Notes: generated by a model not told the origin, from the letters alone. Shown: positions 15,932-24,402, numbered from the stretch's first letter. The stretch is DNA of 64,000 nucleotides from Rhodobiaceae bacterium (GCA_021404525.1 JAAWWE010000006.1:124001-188000); one strand, 5' to 3'. Program-made: numbers and translations.

Positions 15932-17206
15932 ATGCGCATTTCACAGGATATTGCCGAGACCATTGTTGACCCGAAGGCCTACGCTGCCGGCACGCCGATC
16001 GACGATGCATTTAGGACATTGCGGAAAGAATCCCCGTTGGCCATCGCGGAGCCGGATGGCGTTGACCCCTTCTGGGTCGTCACCAAGTTCGATGATATTC
16101 AATTGATCGAACGCCAGAATGACTTGTTCCACAATGGCGACCGGTCTGCTGTGCTCACCACCATTGAAGCCGACAAAATGGTTCGCGACATGATGGGCGG
16201 CTCGCCCCATCTCGTGCGCTCGCTGGTCCAGATGGACAATCCCGACCACATGGCCTACCGGCGTCTGACACAAGCCTGGTTCCTGCCACAGAACATCAAG
16301 AAGCTGGAGCCGCGCATCCGCGAAATCGCTCGAAGCTTTATCGACCGTATGGCAGCCTTCGGCACAGAATGTGATTTTGCGCGTGATGTCGCTTTCCTCT
16401 ACCCGCTTCATGTCATCATGGAAATTCTCGGTGTGCCGGAAAGCGACGAACCGAAAATGTTGAAGCTGACGCAGGAACTCTTCGGCGCATCGGACCCGGA
16501 AATGAACCGCACCGGCACAGCCGATCAGGACACAGAGAGCGGCGTCAATGCCATCGCTGAAACCGTTGGCGAATTCATCGAATATTTCAACGCCCTCACA
16601 GAGGACCGACGAGCGAACCCGCGCGATGATGTGTCGAGCGTGATCGCCAATGGCCAGATCAATGGCGAGCCCCTCGATCATTTCGCGGCCATGTCCTACT
16701 ACATCATTGCCGCCACGGCTGGCCACGACACCACCTCCCATACAACGGCAGAAGGCCTGTGGGCGCTCTGCGACAATCAGGGGGAACTCGCAAAGCTGAA
16801 GGCAGATCCGTCGCTCATCAACGGCCATATCGAAGAGTCGATCCGCTGGACCACCGCAGTGAAACATTTCATGCGCACGGCCACAGAAGACACAGAAGTC
16901 GCGGGTCAGAAAATCGCCAAGGGCGACTGGCTGATGCTCTGCTACCAGTCCGGCAATCGGGACGAAGATCATTTCGACGATCCCTTCGCCTACCGGGTGG
17001 ATCGGGACCCGAACAAACATGTCGCCTTTGGATATGGCGCCCATGTCTGTCTGGGTCAGCATCTGGCACGCATGGAAATGCGGATCCTCTGGGAGGAGCT
17101 TCTGCCTCGTTTGAACAGCATTGAGTTGAACGGCGCGCCGGAACGCATGAAATCGTCTTTCGTCTGTGGTCCGAAATCGGTGCCTGTGACGTTCAAAATG
17201 AATTAG
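15932..17206 (+). CDS. cytochrome P450
   Basis: A 424-residue soluble bacterial P450. The heme loop is FGYGAHVCLG, with Cys373 as thiolate ligand. The I-helix oxygen-activation motif is AGHDTT (263-268), and the K-helix ExxR is E302-S-I-R305. The ATG at 15932 is preferred to the GTG 45 bases upstream because GGAGG lies six bases before it. A 59-residue rubredoxin gene follows 12 bp later, so the two are probably co-transcribed and the rubredoxin may feed electrons. The sequence resembles the bacterial CYP families that act on steroids, terpenes or alkyl chains, but I cannot assign a family or substrate. The upstream 175 bp hold no gene. Confidence 0.94.
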   Translation: MRISQDIAETIVDPKAYAAGTPIDDAFRTLRKESPLAIAEPDGVDPFWVVTKFDDIQLIERQNDLFHNGDRSAVLTTIEADKMVRDMMGGSPHLVRSLVQMDNPDHMAYRRLTQAWFLPQNIKKLEPRIREIARSFIDRMAAFGTECDFARDVAFLYPLHVIMEILGVPESDEPKMLKLTQELFGASDPEMNRTGTADQDTESGVNAIAETVGEFIEYFNALTEDRRANPRDDVSSVIANGQINGEPLDHFAAMSYYIIAATAGHDTTSHTTAEGLWALCDNQGELAKLKADPSLINGHIEESIRWTTAVKHFMRTATEDTEVAGQKIAKGDWLMLCYQSGNRDEDHFDDPFAYRVDRDPNKHVAFGYGAHVCLGQHLARMEMRILWEELLPRLNSIELNGAPERMKSSFVCGPKSVPVTFKMN

Positions 17207-17218
17207 GGCGCACCGCTC

Positions 17219-17398
17219 ATGGCCGAAACAGACTTCAAGACCTGGCAGTGTCGCACCTGTGGCTACATCTATGACGAAGCTGAGGGAGATGAGGGCGAAG
17301 GCCTGGCCCCCGGCACCCGCTGGGCGGACATTCCCGACGACTGGGTCTGCCCGCTTTGCGGCACGCCCAAGTCCGACTTCGACATGATAGAGCTCTAG
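17219..17398 (+). CDS. rubredoxin
   Basis: A 59-residue rubredoxin. Two metal-binding knuckles, CRTCGYIYDE (Cys11, Cys14) and CPLCGTPKSDF (Cys44, Cys47), bind one iron, and the family's PGTRWADIPDDWVCP stretch is intact. It is a one-electron carrier in the cytoplasm. It starts 12 bp after the P450 stop codon with AGGGCG upstream, which suggests an operon. Rubredoxins usually serve AlkB-type hydroxylases; pairing with a P450 is less usual. No rubredoxin reductase lies nearby. Confidence 0.95.
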   Translation: MAETDFKTWQCRTCGYIYDEAEGDEGEGLAPGTRWADIPDDWVCPLCGTPKSDFDMIEL

Positions 17399-17420
17399 GC
17401 AAAGCCTAGCTAAAACCGCC

Positions 17421-17450
17421 GTTAACCAATTTGGCGCCTGAGGTTAACCA
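17421..17450. promoter_or_regulatory. paired TTAACCA boxes (possible CtrA half-sites)
   Basis: GTTAACCA occurs at 17421-17428 and again at 17443-17450, a direct repeat 22 bp apart, just before the secreted beta-gamma-crystallin-like gene. TTAACCAT-type half-sites are recognised by CtrA in alphaproteobacteria. The pairing on one DNA face is suggestive, but the full TTAA-N7-TTAA form is absent. Confidence 0.3.
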
Positions 17451-17491
17451 TGCCAAGATAAACCCTTCGGACGATAGGTTGGGGTGGGATC

Positions 17492-17908
17492 ATGGCAGGG
17501 AACATCAAGAGAGCCGTTATAGTTGGGGCAGCTGCAGCACTTATGGCACCCTCTGCGCTGACTTCTGCAGTCCGGGCTGCCGACAATTCCGCCTGCTTCT
17601 TCAACGGGCCGAACTTTGAAGGCGCCGCCTTTTGCACATCCGCCGGCACCCGCAAGGGACTGGTCGAGCATCCTTTCGGCAAACGCTTTCGGTCCGTTCA
17701 ACTGACGGGCAGCGCCGTCGTGCACATCTGTGAATATTCCGGCTTTGGCGGTCGCTGCATGGTGGTGGAAAAAAGCCAGCCCGACCTCGATGCGCTCTAT
17801 GTAAACAATGTGGAGTCGTTTGAAGTGATGACGGTCGAAAGCTCCGGCGCCCGCTTCTTCAACCATGTGGGCTATGCCGACAGCGGCCTTCATAACGCGG
17901 GTGAGTAA
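17492..17908 (+). CDS. secreted beta/gamma-crystallin-like (I36-type) protein
   Basis: A 138-residue protein with a signal peptide (about 1-29, ending SAVRAA). One double-Greek-key-like unit follows: C-F-F-N-G-P-N-F-E-G-A-A-F-C, then a loop, then V-V-H-I-C-E-Y-S-G-F-G-G-R-C, and VNNVESFEV. The spacing of aromatic, Gly and Cys residues matches the peptidase-inhibitor I36 / beta-gamma-crystallin group of exported bacterial proteins. Four cysteines probably form two disulfides. It stands alone, with paired TTAACCA boxes upstream and a dispersed repeat immediately downstream. Calcium binding or protease inhibition is possible but not shown. Confidence 0.75.
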   Translation: MAGNIKRAVIVGAAAALMAPSALTSAVRAADNSACFFNGPNFEGAAFCTSAGTRKGLVEHPFGKRFRSVQLTGSAVVHICEYSGFGGRCMVVEKSQPDLDALYVNNVESFEVMTVESSGARFFNHVGYADSGLHNAGE

Positions 17909-17922
17909 CCAACCAACCGCCG

Positions 17923-18010
17923 CACACCCAAGCTCGCGACTGCGAGCCGGCCGGTCAGGCCGCCCTTGCGGAGCAGGTCACCTTTGGTGACCAAGCGTGA
18001 GAGAAGACAA
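17923..18010. repeat. dispersed intergenic repeat, copy 2
   Basis: Partner of the element at 974-1062: 26 of 28 positions match in the first block, and the CCGCCC-TT-GCGGAG block lies at 17960-17973. This copy carries an extra perfect hairpin, GGTCACC-TTT-GGTGACC at 17976-17992. It lies between the beta-gamma-crystallin-like gene and uvrB. No T-run follows the hairpin, so it is not a classic terminator, although it could help end transcription before uvrB. Confidence 0.65.
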
Positions 18011-18080
18011 CTGACATTTCCTGACAGGAAGCGCGCCCTGCCCCCTTTGAATGCGGGTGATTCCGCGCCATATTGGGGCC

Positions 18081-20372
18081 ATGAGCTCATCAAAGTCACA
18101 GTCAGGATTCTCGGAAGCACCGGGCGCGTCGTTTGTTCCAGAACAGCCGCTGACGCAGCCCGTACCTGAGCGCGCGCCAAACGGCGATCCGCTGGAGCCA
18201 TTCACCCCCCACCGGCCGGAACGCCCGGAAAAGTCCGAAGGCGGCATCGCCTTCAAGCTGGTCTCGGAGTTTGAACCCAAGGGCGACCAGCCCGCCGCCA
18301 TCAAGGAACTCGTCGCCCAGGTAAAAGAAGGCGAGCGTGACCAGGTGCTCCTCGGCGTCACCGGCTCCGGCAAGACCTTCACCATGGCGAAGGTGATTGA
18401 ACAGACCCAGCGCCCGGCCATCATCCTGGCCCCCAACAAGACGCTCGCAGCCCAGCTCTATGGAGAGTTTAAAAACTTCTTCCCGGACAATGCGGTCGAA
18501 TATTTCGTGTCCTATTACGACTATTACCAGCCGGAAGCCTATGTGGCCCGCACGGACACCTATATCGAAAAAGAAAGCTCCATCAACGAGCAGATCGACC
18601 GCATGCGCCACGCCGCCACCCGCGCCCTGCTGGAGCGCGACGATGTCATCATCGTCGCATCCGTCTCCTGCATTTACGGCATTGGCTCGGTGGAAACCTA
18701 TTCGGAGATGACCTTCACCGTGAAGGCGGGCGACAAGCTTGACCGCAACCAGCTGATCGCCGACCTGGTCGCCCTGCAATATAAGCGCAACGACAATGCC
18801 TTCCAGCGCGGCACCTTTCGCGTGCGCGGCGACACGGTGGAAATCTTCCCCGCTCACCTGGAAGACCGGGCCTGGCGCGTCAACATGTTTGGCGATGAGG
18901 TGGAGGAGATTGTCGAGTTCGATCCCCTGACCGGCCACAAGACAGACCGCCGCCCCTTCATCAAGCTCTATGCCAACTCCCACCACGTGACGCCCGGCCC
19001 GACGCTGCAGCAGGCAGCGACCCAGATCAAAAAGGAGCTGGGCGAGCGCCTGGACGAATTGAACGCCCAGAACAAGCTGCTGGAAGCCCAGCGCCTGGAA
19101 CAGCGCTGCAATTTCGACATTGAGATGATGCTCGCCACCGGCAGCTGTGCAGGGATCGAGAACTATTCCCGCTACCTCACCGGCCGCAAGCCCGGTGAGC
19201 CGCCCCCCACGCTCTTTGAATATATCCCGGACAATGCCCTCATCTTTGCCGACGAAAGCCATGTGAGCGTGCCCCAGATCGGCGGCATGTATCGCGGCGA
19301 CTATCGGCGGAAATCGACCCTCGCGGAATTCGGCTTCCGCCTGCCAAGCTGCGTGGACAACCGCCCGCTGAAGTTCGAGGAATGGAACGCCATGCGGCCG
19401 CAGACGGTCTATGTCTCGGCCACCCCCGGCCCCTGGGAGATGGAGCGCACCGGCGGCGTCTTCGTGGAACAGGTGATCCGCCCCACGGGCCTCATCGACC
19501 CGCCAACGGAAATCCGCCCTGTCGACACCCAGGTGGATGATCTGATTGACGAGTGCAAACAGGTGGCCGCGCGCGGCGGGCGCATTCTCGTCACCACGCT
19601 GACGAAGCGCATGGCCGAAGACCTCACCGAATATATGCATGAGCAGGGCATCCGCGTGCGCTACATGCATTCCGACATCGACACGCTGGAGCGCATCGAG
19701 ATCATTCGCGACCTGCGCCTCGGCGCGTTCGACGTGCTGATCGGCATCAACCTGCTGCGCGAGGGCCTCGACATTCCTGAGTGCGAGCTGGTGGCGATCC
19801 TCGATGCGGACAAGGAAGGCTTCCTGCGCTCAGAAACCTCGCTGGTGCAGACCATTGGCCGCGCGGCGCGGAACGTGGATGGCCGCGTCATCCTCTATGC
19901 GGACAAGGTGACAGGCTCCATGGAGCGCGCGCTGGCCGAAACCAACCGGCGGCGGGAAAAGCAGCAGGCCTATAACGAGGCGAACGGCATCACGCCGGAA
20001 AGCATTCGCAAGAATATCGGCGACATCATGGAGAGCATGTACGAGCAGGACCATGTGAGTGTCGACACGGGAGACGACACGGTGGAACTGGTGGGCCACA
20101 ATCTCCGCGCCCACATTCAGGACATGGAAAAGCGGATGAAGGACGCCGCGGCGGATCTGGAATTCGAGGAAGCCGCGCGCCTGCGCGACGAAATCCACCG
20201 CCTGGAACAGACGGAACTCGCCATCGCCGACGACCCGTTTGCGCGCCAAAGCGCCGTCGCCGCCGCGGGGGAGAAAGACAGACCGCTGGCCCGCTCCGCG
20301 TCCGGTAAAGCCGGCACACGGACGTTCAAAAAAAGCGGCCAGACAAAACCACGGCGTCGCAAGGGGCCTTAG
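18081..20372 (+). CDS. uvrB: excinuclease ABC subunit B
   Basis: A 763-residue damage-verification helicase of nucleotide excision repair, acting with UvrA and UvrC. Walker A is GVTGSGKT at about 92-99. The beta-hairpin region [11 protein letters not shown], the DESH box, the SATPG motif, the helicase C-terminal motifs ([23 protein letters not shown]) and the C-terminal UVR motif ([17 protein letters not shown]), which contacts UvrC, are all intact. A roughly 55-residue Pro/Glu-rich N-terminal extension precedes the core, as in many alphaproteobacteria. I prefer the ATG at 18081; an ATG ten codons upstream is possible. uvrC is in this window too, 14 kb away. The 3' end is convergent with the SIR2-STAND gene, 35 bp away. 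Confidence 0.97.
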   Translation: MSSSKSQSGFSEAPGASFVPEQPLTQPVPERAPNGDPLEPFTPHRPERPEKSEGGIAFKLVSEFEPKGDQPAAIKELVAQVKEGERDQVLLGVTGSGKTFTMAKVIEQTQRPAIILAPNKTLAAQLYGEFKNFFPDNAVEYFVSYYDYYQPEAYVARTDTYIEKESSINEQIDRMRHAATRALLERDDVIIVASVSCIYGIGSVETYSEMTFTVKAGDKLDRNQLIADLVALQYKRNDNAFQRGTFRVRGDTVEIFPAHLEDRAWRVNMFGDEVEEIVEFDPLTGHKTDRRPFIKLYANSHHVTPGPTLQQAATQIKKELGERLDELNAQNKLLEAQRLEQRCNFDIEMMLATGSCAGIENYSRYLTGRKPGEPPPTLFEYIPDNALIFADESHVSVPQIGGMYRGDYRRKSTLAEFGFRLPSCVDNRPLKFEEWNAMRPQTVYVSATPGPWEMERTGGVFVEQVIRPTGLIDPPTEIRPVDTQVDDLIDECKQVAARGGRILVTTLTKRMAEDLTEYMHEQGIRVRYMHSDIDTLERIEIIRDLRLGAFDVLIGINLLREGLDIPECELVAILDADKEGFLRSETSLVQTIGRAARNVDGRVILYADKVTGSMERALAETNRRREKQQAYNEANGITPESIRKNIGDIMESMYEQDHVSVDTGDDTVELVGHNLRAHIQDMEKRMKDAAADLEFEEAARLRDEIHRLEQTELAIADDPFARQSAVAAAGEKDRPLARSASGKAGTRTFKKSGQTKPRRRKGP

Positions 20373-20407
20373 GGCTTGAGGTTATGTTCGCCCAACAAAA
20401 CCTTAGA

Positions 20408-23400
20408 CTAGATCACGGTTTGTTGAAGGTTCAGTGCCACCGGTCCAAAGAAGTTAAATCCCAGATTGCAGGAAATATCTTGATCCTCAGTTAGGTCTTC
20501 CAAATTCTGATCATAGAACGCGTCAACCTGCAAAGACGGAATTTCGATAAAACAAAAAGACGGCCCCACCTTCTTAATCTTCCCATAATAAAGCTTAAGC
20601 TGCCCGTCTGCTATCAACCTTACTTCGCCTCTGATCTTCTTCTTCATCTCATAAGGCCTGGGGATCGCCCTCAACTTCTCAAAAGCATCCATGCCGCTTG
20701 GGCCGAACCCACTCAAAATCAGCTGTCGCGCATACCAGAATTGTCGCTCGTACAATTTGTCATTCGGCGCAAAGGATCGTTTCAGATGATAGAGAATAAT
20801 TTCTCTACTCGCCTCGTCATCTACATCCTCTTCCTTGAGCAACAACTCCGCCATCATGTAGCGCAGGTTTTGACTCCCGGGTGTATGTTCTATCGCCTTA
20901 GTTAGCACCCCTCTAGCCTCAGCGGTTTGTTTCTGAGACAAGAGGACTCGCACGAGCCGCCGCGCGATCAACTCGCTTGCAGGGTTACCCTCAAAAGCTT
21001 TTCTTAAAGCATTTAGGGCTCTGCCAACATCTAGCAGCGCTTTTGACAACTCAGCTTCTGAACCTAACAAGTGAGGATCATTGGGAAACCTGTCCAACCC
21101 TGCTCTTATTGTGGATTCGCATTCCTTGATCGCCTCCTGGATTAGCCTCGCATCTCCCTCGGTAAGAGTATCATTCTTCGTACCTAGAAGTTCAGTCAGC
21201 GTATCCAATCGCACCTTTGCAAGCGTGTGATATGAGTGAGAAAACTTGCTGGTTCGTGCCAGATCACTGGCGAGACCAATCGCTTCTTGCCGAAAAGCGT
21301 CCTTCTCCATCGAGTTCGTTGCCAACCTAGATTTTCGCAATGCTAGCTCAGCAAGCGAATGCCTAAACGAAGTAGCCTTTGGCTCCAACTCCACAGCCTG
21401 CCGCAGGAAATTCTCCGCAGTACTTAATGCAACTTTGTCGTTCGCCTTGTGCATCTCATAGAGACCCCATTGGTGCAGCACATAGGGGTCATTACCAAGG
21501 TGGTCCATGGTTTTTTGGTAAATAACACGAACTTTGGAAGCATCGCTTAGAAGACGGTCAAGTTCCGACCATTTCAGCAGTCTATGTAAAATCCTAAGGT
21601 CGTAGCTGAACGCACTGTTGAGCTTGTCAATTATCCGCGAGATGTTTTCAAATCGTTCTTCGCTAGTTTTCAGAATTTCCGACACTACAATATCCGCAAT
21701 TAGCGGATGACGCGCCCGAAAAACAAAGTCGCCCGAACGTGGATCCTTCTCTCGCATAACAACAGAGTCCAACGGGTCGAAGAAACGCTTCTCAAATTCT
21801 TCAAAAGATATGTTGTGAACTCGGGAAATCAGCCCAGCTCGAACCGGCGCACCAAATCTATACAGAGAACAAACATCCAAATACAGAAGGCGGGCTTCAT
21901 ATGACGGAATGCTATTGTATTCATCGCGCAGTATATCCCTTAGGCTTGCTCCGTGGGTCGCTTCGTGCAACGCGACCAACAATTGTCGATCAAATGCTTT
22001 TAGAAACTGATTTCTCCGTTCCTCCGCGGGGAGGACTTTCAGTTCACCTAAACAATCCGCTCGTTCGAGTTTAGCTATTAGGTCGTCAACTTCAGTTTCT
22101 GAAAGCCTGGAAAGCTCATACTCATATGCAAGGTAATCACTCACTTCTTCGCAACTTGCGTTCCATTCATTGATCCGCTCGGTACAAATTACGTTTAGCG
22201 GCCAAGATCTATGTTTGGCCCGGCGCATTAGCTCTGCCAGCAATGGAACTCTGTCAACAACACCATCTACGAACAGAAAAACAGGAAGATTCGTGAGAGA
22301 GAAAACCTCTTCTAAGCAGTCAAGATCCAACGCAGACCGCGTATCTACAAATAAACAAAGCTTGTCTAGGTCGCATGCTGCATTCCACGCTACTCGCTTT
22401 AGAGTTACTGTCTTGCCAGCGCCCGCATGCCCCTTAAGCAAAACTAACTTAGGACCAGACTTCGAGGTTGCAGGAACGATCTGATCTCGGGTAATTGCAT
22501 TTGTGATAGACCGATTGGCATCCCAATTGTCTGAGATCAATCGCCAGCCACGGCTACTCCCTTTGTAAAATTCGCTGGCGGTTCCGACATCCAAAGACTG
22601 TGAATCTGAAACAACCTCACAATCATTGCGCAAATACGATGACAACGCAGGGCTTTCGGCCATTCCTGGCGTAGTGATAAAGCGCGAAAAAAGTGTACTG
22701 ATATGAGGAGCAGATATCAGAGAGAGCTTCTTTTCGTTATCGGAAATTGCGCTGTTCAGATCGTTTAGAAATTCTTCAAACGTGCACTTCAACGGCCTTA
22801 CTCTGCGTTCACTCCAGTAATCGGCCGCAATAGGCAGTAGTCCAGGATCAACGATGAAATGCGGCGGGTGCTTGTCACCATCCTGCACTATCTTGTGATA
22901 AAGGCTCCGAAGGTTGGGATCATTGAACTTGTAACCAACGAAAATCAACGTGTTTTGCTTCGCCCATTCCAGAAAGGTATCTACTTGACTCGAACGACCG
23001 TGTAGATGGGTTATCAACTGCTCCGTGTTCGCAATGAGCGGTGGGTCAGTACATTCATACTTTGTGATGCATCCATGAATTTTCACTAGCAAGAGCGAGT
23101 TCGCCGACTTCTTGTCGGCAACATTGTCAGCGTCCATTGTAAAAGGAACGATATCTTGCAGTTTCTCAGTGACACTTGAGTACGAACGCTCGATCAACAA
23201 ATCATAGTTCGTGGTAACGATCCCACCCCAACAGAATTTTGGAATGAGAAGATGGTGTGGCGCAGGCTGATATGGATTGAGCTCGTCATGGATGAACGCT
23301 TGTACATCCCTCACCCCAGCTTCCGTACATGCCAAATCGTATGTAGTGGTGAAATCACTATCGAGGTAACCATCACTTAGAAACCTGTCGCAGATTTTTC

Positions 23401-23596
23401 TCGCAAGCCCGTTCGCATCTGGAATTTTTCCTCCACCACCGTCAATTCCACCTATCGATGCACCTGCGCCCAAGAACAAAACAGCTTTCCCTCTCTTCAC
23501 CGAATCCAAGAGAGCGGTTTGCGTAGAAACTAGATTTTCCAAAAAATTCCCCTCTGTCGACCAATCACAAGCGACCAAACCCCCTAATTTCACCAT
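20408..23596 (-). CDS. SIR2-STAND-TPR antiphage-type protein with C-terminal cold-shock-like fold
   Basis: A 1,062-residue multidomain protein. Residues about 38-285 form a SIR2-like domain with GAGAS (43-47), TTNYD (128-132), the catalytic KIHG (172-175) and FVGYKFNDPN (219-228), all expected for an active NAD-hydrolysing effector. Residues about 370-600 form a STAND-like ATPase with Walker A GHAGAGKT (389-396), Walker B VFLFVDG (439-445) and a sensor-like VICTER (469-474). Residues about 700-960 are helical and TPR-like, the usual sensing part. Residues 1003-1058 match a cold-shock OB fold (YGKIKKVGPSFCFIEI, DAFYD, LGFNFFG). Related SIR2-STAND proteins (Avs5) kill infected cells by NAD depletion. 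A TTG at 23542, preceded by GAGGGG, may be the true start. GC is about 42-43% in lines I counted, against 70% in a uvrB line, which suggests transfer. Confidence 0.9.
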   Translation of the reverse strand: MVKLGGLVACDWSTEGNFLENLVSTQTALLDSVKRGKAVLFLGAGASIGGIDGGGGKIPDANGLARKICDRFLSDGYLDSDFTTTYDLACTEAGVRDVQAFIHDELNPYQPAPHHLLIPKFCWGGIVTTNYDLLIERSYSSVTEKLQDIVPFTMDADNVADKKSANSLLLVKIHGCITKYECTDPPLIANTEQLITHLHGRSSQVDTFLEWAKQNTLIFVGYKFNDPNLRSLYHKIVQDGDKHPPHFIVDPGLLPIAADYWSERRVRPLKCTFEEFLNDLNSAISDNEKKLSLISAPHISTLFSRFITTPGMAESPALSSYLRNDCEVVSDSQSLDVGTASEFYKGSSRGWRLISDNWDANRSITNAITRDQIVPATSKSGPKLVLLKGHAGAGKTVTLKRVAWNAACDLDKLCLFVDTRSALDLDCLEEVFSLTNLPVFLFVDGVVDRVPLLAELMRRAKHRSWPLNVICTERINEWNASCEEVSDYLAYEYELSRLSETEVDDLIAKLERADCLGELKVLPAEERRNQFLKAFDRQLLVALHEATHGASLRDILRDEYNSIPSYEARLLYLDVCSLYRFGAPVRAGLISRVHNISFEEFEKRFFDPLDSVVMREKDPRSGDFVFRARHPLIADIVVSEILKTSEERFENISRIIDKLNSAFSYDLRILHRLLKWSELDRLLSDASKVRVIYQKTMDHLGNDPYVLHQWGLYEMHKANDKVALSTAENFLRQAVELEPKATSFRHSLAELALRKSRLATNSMEKDAFRQEAIGLASDLARTSKFSHSYHTLAKVRLDTLTELLGTKNDTLTEGDARLIQEAIKECESTIRAGLDRFPNDPHLLGSEAELSKALLDVGRALNALRKAFEGNPASELIARRLVRVLLSQKQTAEARGVLTKAIEHTPGSQNLRYMMAELLLKEEDVDDEASREIILYHLKRSFAPNDKLYERQFWYARQLILSGFGPSGMDAFEKLRAIPRPYEMKKKIRGEVRLIADGQLKLYYGKIKKVGPSFCFIEIPSLQVDAFYDQNLEDLTEDQDISCNLGFNFFGPVALNLQQTVI

Positions 23597-23655
23597 AGAA
23601 TAGACGTTCTAATATGTCGATTTGCGAACCTCTCTCCCCCTAAACAAATGATTCT

Positions 23656-23945
23656 GCTATGCTGCTCTCGCGGTGGGCAAATTCCCGCCAATTTTATTGC
23701 CGCTCCTCTAAAAGAGGAGCGCGGGGGCTACAGAACCCCAGACTCTCAGACACACCGATAAGCGGCGTTTGGTTTTACACGGGCGAGACATATGTGGCCG
23801 GGTGACGGTTACGTATGTCCAGGGCTCCGGCCTAAAGGTGATCGTGCTCCTTCGTTCCGAAGGGGGTTTTCTGACATCCGGCTGCTTGCCGCATTTGAAG
23901 CATCGCCGGACACGCCTCTCCCTCAAACGGACAAGAGAGGCTGGC
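23656..23945 (+). ncRNA. candidate structured leader RNA or small RNA
   Basis: No gene is evident between the SIR2-STAND start and ATG 23946, but the stretch is packed with hairpins: 23672-23689 (6 bp, one G-U), 23702-23720 (8 bp, 3-base loop), GGGG/CCCC 23724-23739, GACATATG/CGTATGTC 23787-23819 (8 bp, one G-U), a terminator-like stem at 23847-23865, TCCGGC-TGCTT / AAGCA-GCCGGA at 23877-23910, and GCCTCTC/GAGAGGC at 23914-23941. A TATGCT element near 23658 could be a -10 box. It matches no RNA family I can name (not tmRNA, 4.5S or RNase P). It may be a regulatory leader of the next gene, or a terminated small RNA plus a leader. Confidence 0.45.
23847..23870 (+). terminator. intrinsic terminator or attenuator-like hairpin
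   Basis: CTCCTTCG (23847-23854) pairs with CGAAGGGG (23858-23865) around a 3-base loop, with one G-U pair, followed by G and TTTT (23867-23870). It points along the + strand and lies 76 bp before the start codon of the small gene at 23946. It could end a small RNA or act as an attenuator. The short T-run makes it moderate rather than strong. Confidence 0.5.
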
Positions 23946-24287
23946 ATGACCTCCCCAAGTGACGATGACGGTGGTGACCCAAGAGACGGTGACCCCACAA
24001 ACGGTGGCAGAGCCACCGGGGACGGAAACAATAGGCACGAACACGAAGACGAGTTGAACCTCGCCTATCTGCCGCCCCACTCCCGCGCGTTTTATGGCAG
24101 CGCGGACGAGCGCATTCAAAACGCCCTGGCGCATGTGAACCCGAAGAGCGCCGTCACCTTCCTCCGCAAAACGCATGGAGCCCAGGCCGGGCAAGAGGCC
24201 CTCATACGTGCGCTGATGGCCGAACGCCAGCACCACCGCGTCGCGGCCCGCTATTGGCTGGATGTGTATGGGAAGCTGGTGGGGTAA
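23946..24287 (+). CDS. small conserved-looking protein, unknown function
   Basis: A 113-residue protein. The first 45 residues are a low-complexity Asp/Gly/Arg-rich segment (DDDGGDPRDGDPTNGG). The remainder is a compact helical domain (YLPPHSRAFYGSADERIQNALAHVNPKSAVTFLRK... RYWLDVYGKLVG). The ATG at 23946 has GAGAGG five bases upstream, but that site lies in the stem GCCTCTC/GAGAGGC, so translation may need the hairpin to open. The open frame extends 59 codons upstream through the structured leader, which I treat as non-coding. I do not recognise a family. It is divergent from the SIR2-STAND gene; a functional link is possible but unsupported. Confidence 0.65.
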   Translation: MTSPSDDDGGDPRDGDPTNGGRATGDGNNRHEHEDELNLAYLPPHSRAFYGSADERIQNALAHVNPKSAVTFLRKTHGAQAGQEALIRALMAERQHHRVAARYWLDVYGKLVG

Positions 24288-24309
24288 GGGTGCGTCCCTT
24301 CACCCACAA

Positions 24310-24402
24310 TGTCATTACCCGGCTGGTCCGGGTAATCCAGGGTTACAGAATAGAAGCTTGTACACGACGCTCTGGACCACCCGAATAAATCGGGTGGTGA
24401 CA
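24310..24402. repeat. pair of inverted REP-like elements
   Basis: Two 31-bp elements in opposite orientation at 24310-24340 and 24372-24402. Each is itself a hairpin: ATTACCCGG-N5-CCGGGTAAT at 24314-24336 and ACCACCCGA-N5-TCGGGTGGT at 24376-24398. Read in the same direction both have the frame CTGGA-NN-ACCCG-N6-CGGGT-NN-TGACA. The loop and two dinucleotides differ, but the stem changes compensate. This is a bacterial interspersed mosaic-like arrangement between convergent genes and may terminate both transcripts. Confidence 0.7.

Noticed and set aside
15941..17062. 373-codon open frame antisense to the P450 gene
   Set aside because: Shadow frame; the sense strand has all P450 motifs.
18102..19670. 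522-codon open frame antisense to uvrB
   Set aside because: It lies wholly opposite a certain gene, its protein is His/Gly/Val-rich as expected for antisense of GC-rich coding DNA, and no domain is recognisable.
20408..23596. Thoeris or DSR-type system
   Set aside because: There is no TIR partner, and the protein has a clear P-loop ATPase that DSR1/DSR2 lack; SIR2-STAND is the better fit.
23769..23945. In-frame N-terminal extension of the small gene at 23946
   Set aside because: The DNA there is full of stable hairpins and a terminator-like element, and ATG 23946 has a well-placed ribosome binding site.
23656..23945. tmRNA, 4.5S RNA, 6S RNA or RNase P RNA
   Set aside because: I found no tag-peptide frame, no CCA-type acceptor end, no SRP tetraloop region and no RNase P core sequence.
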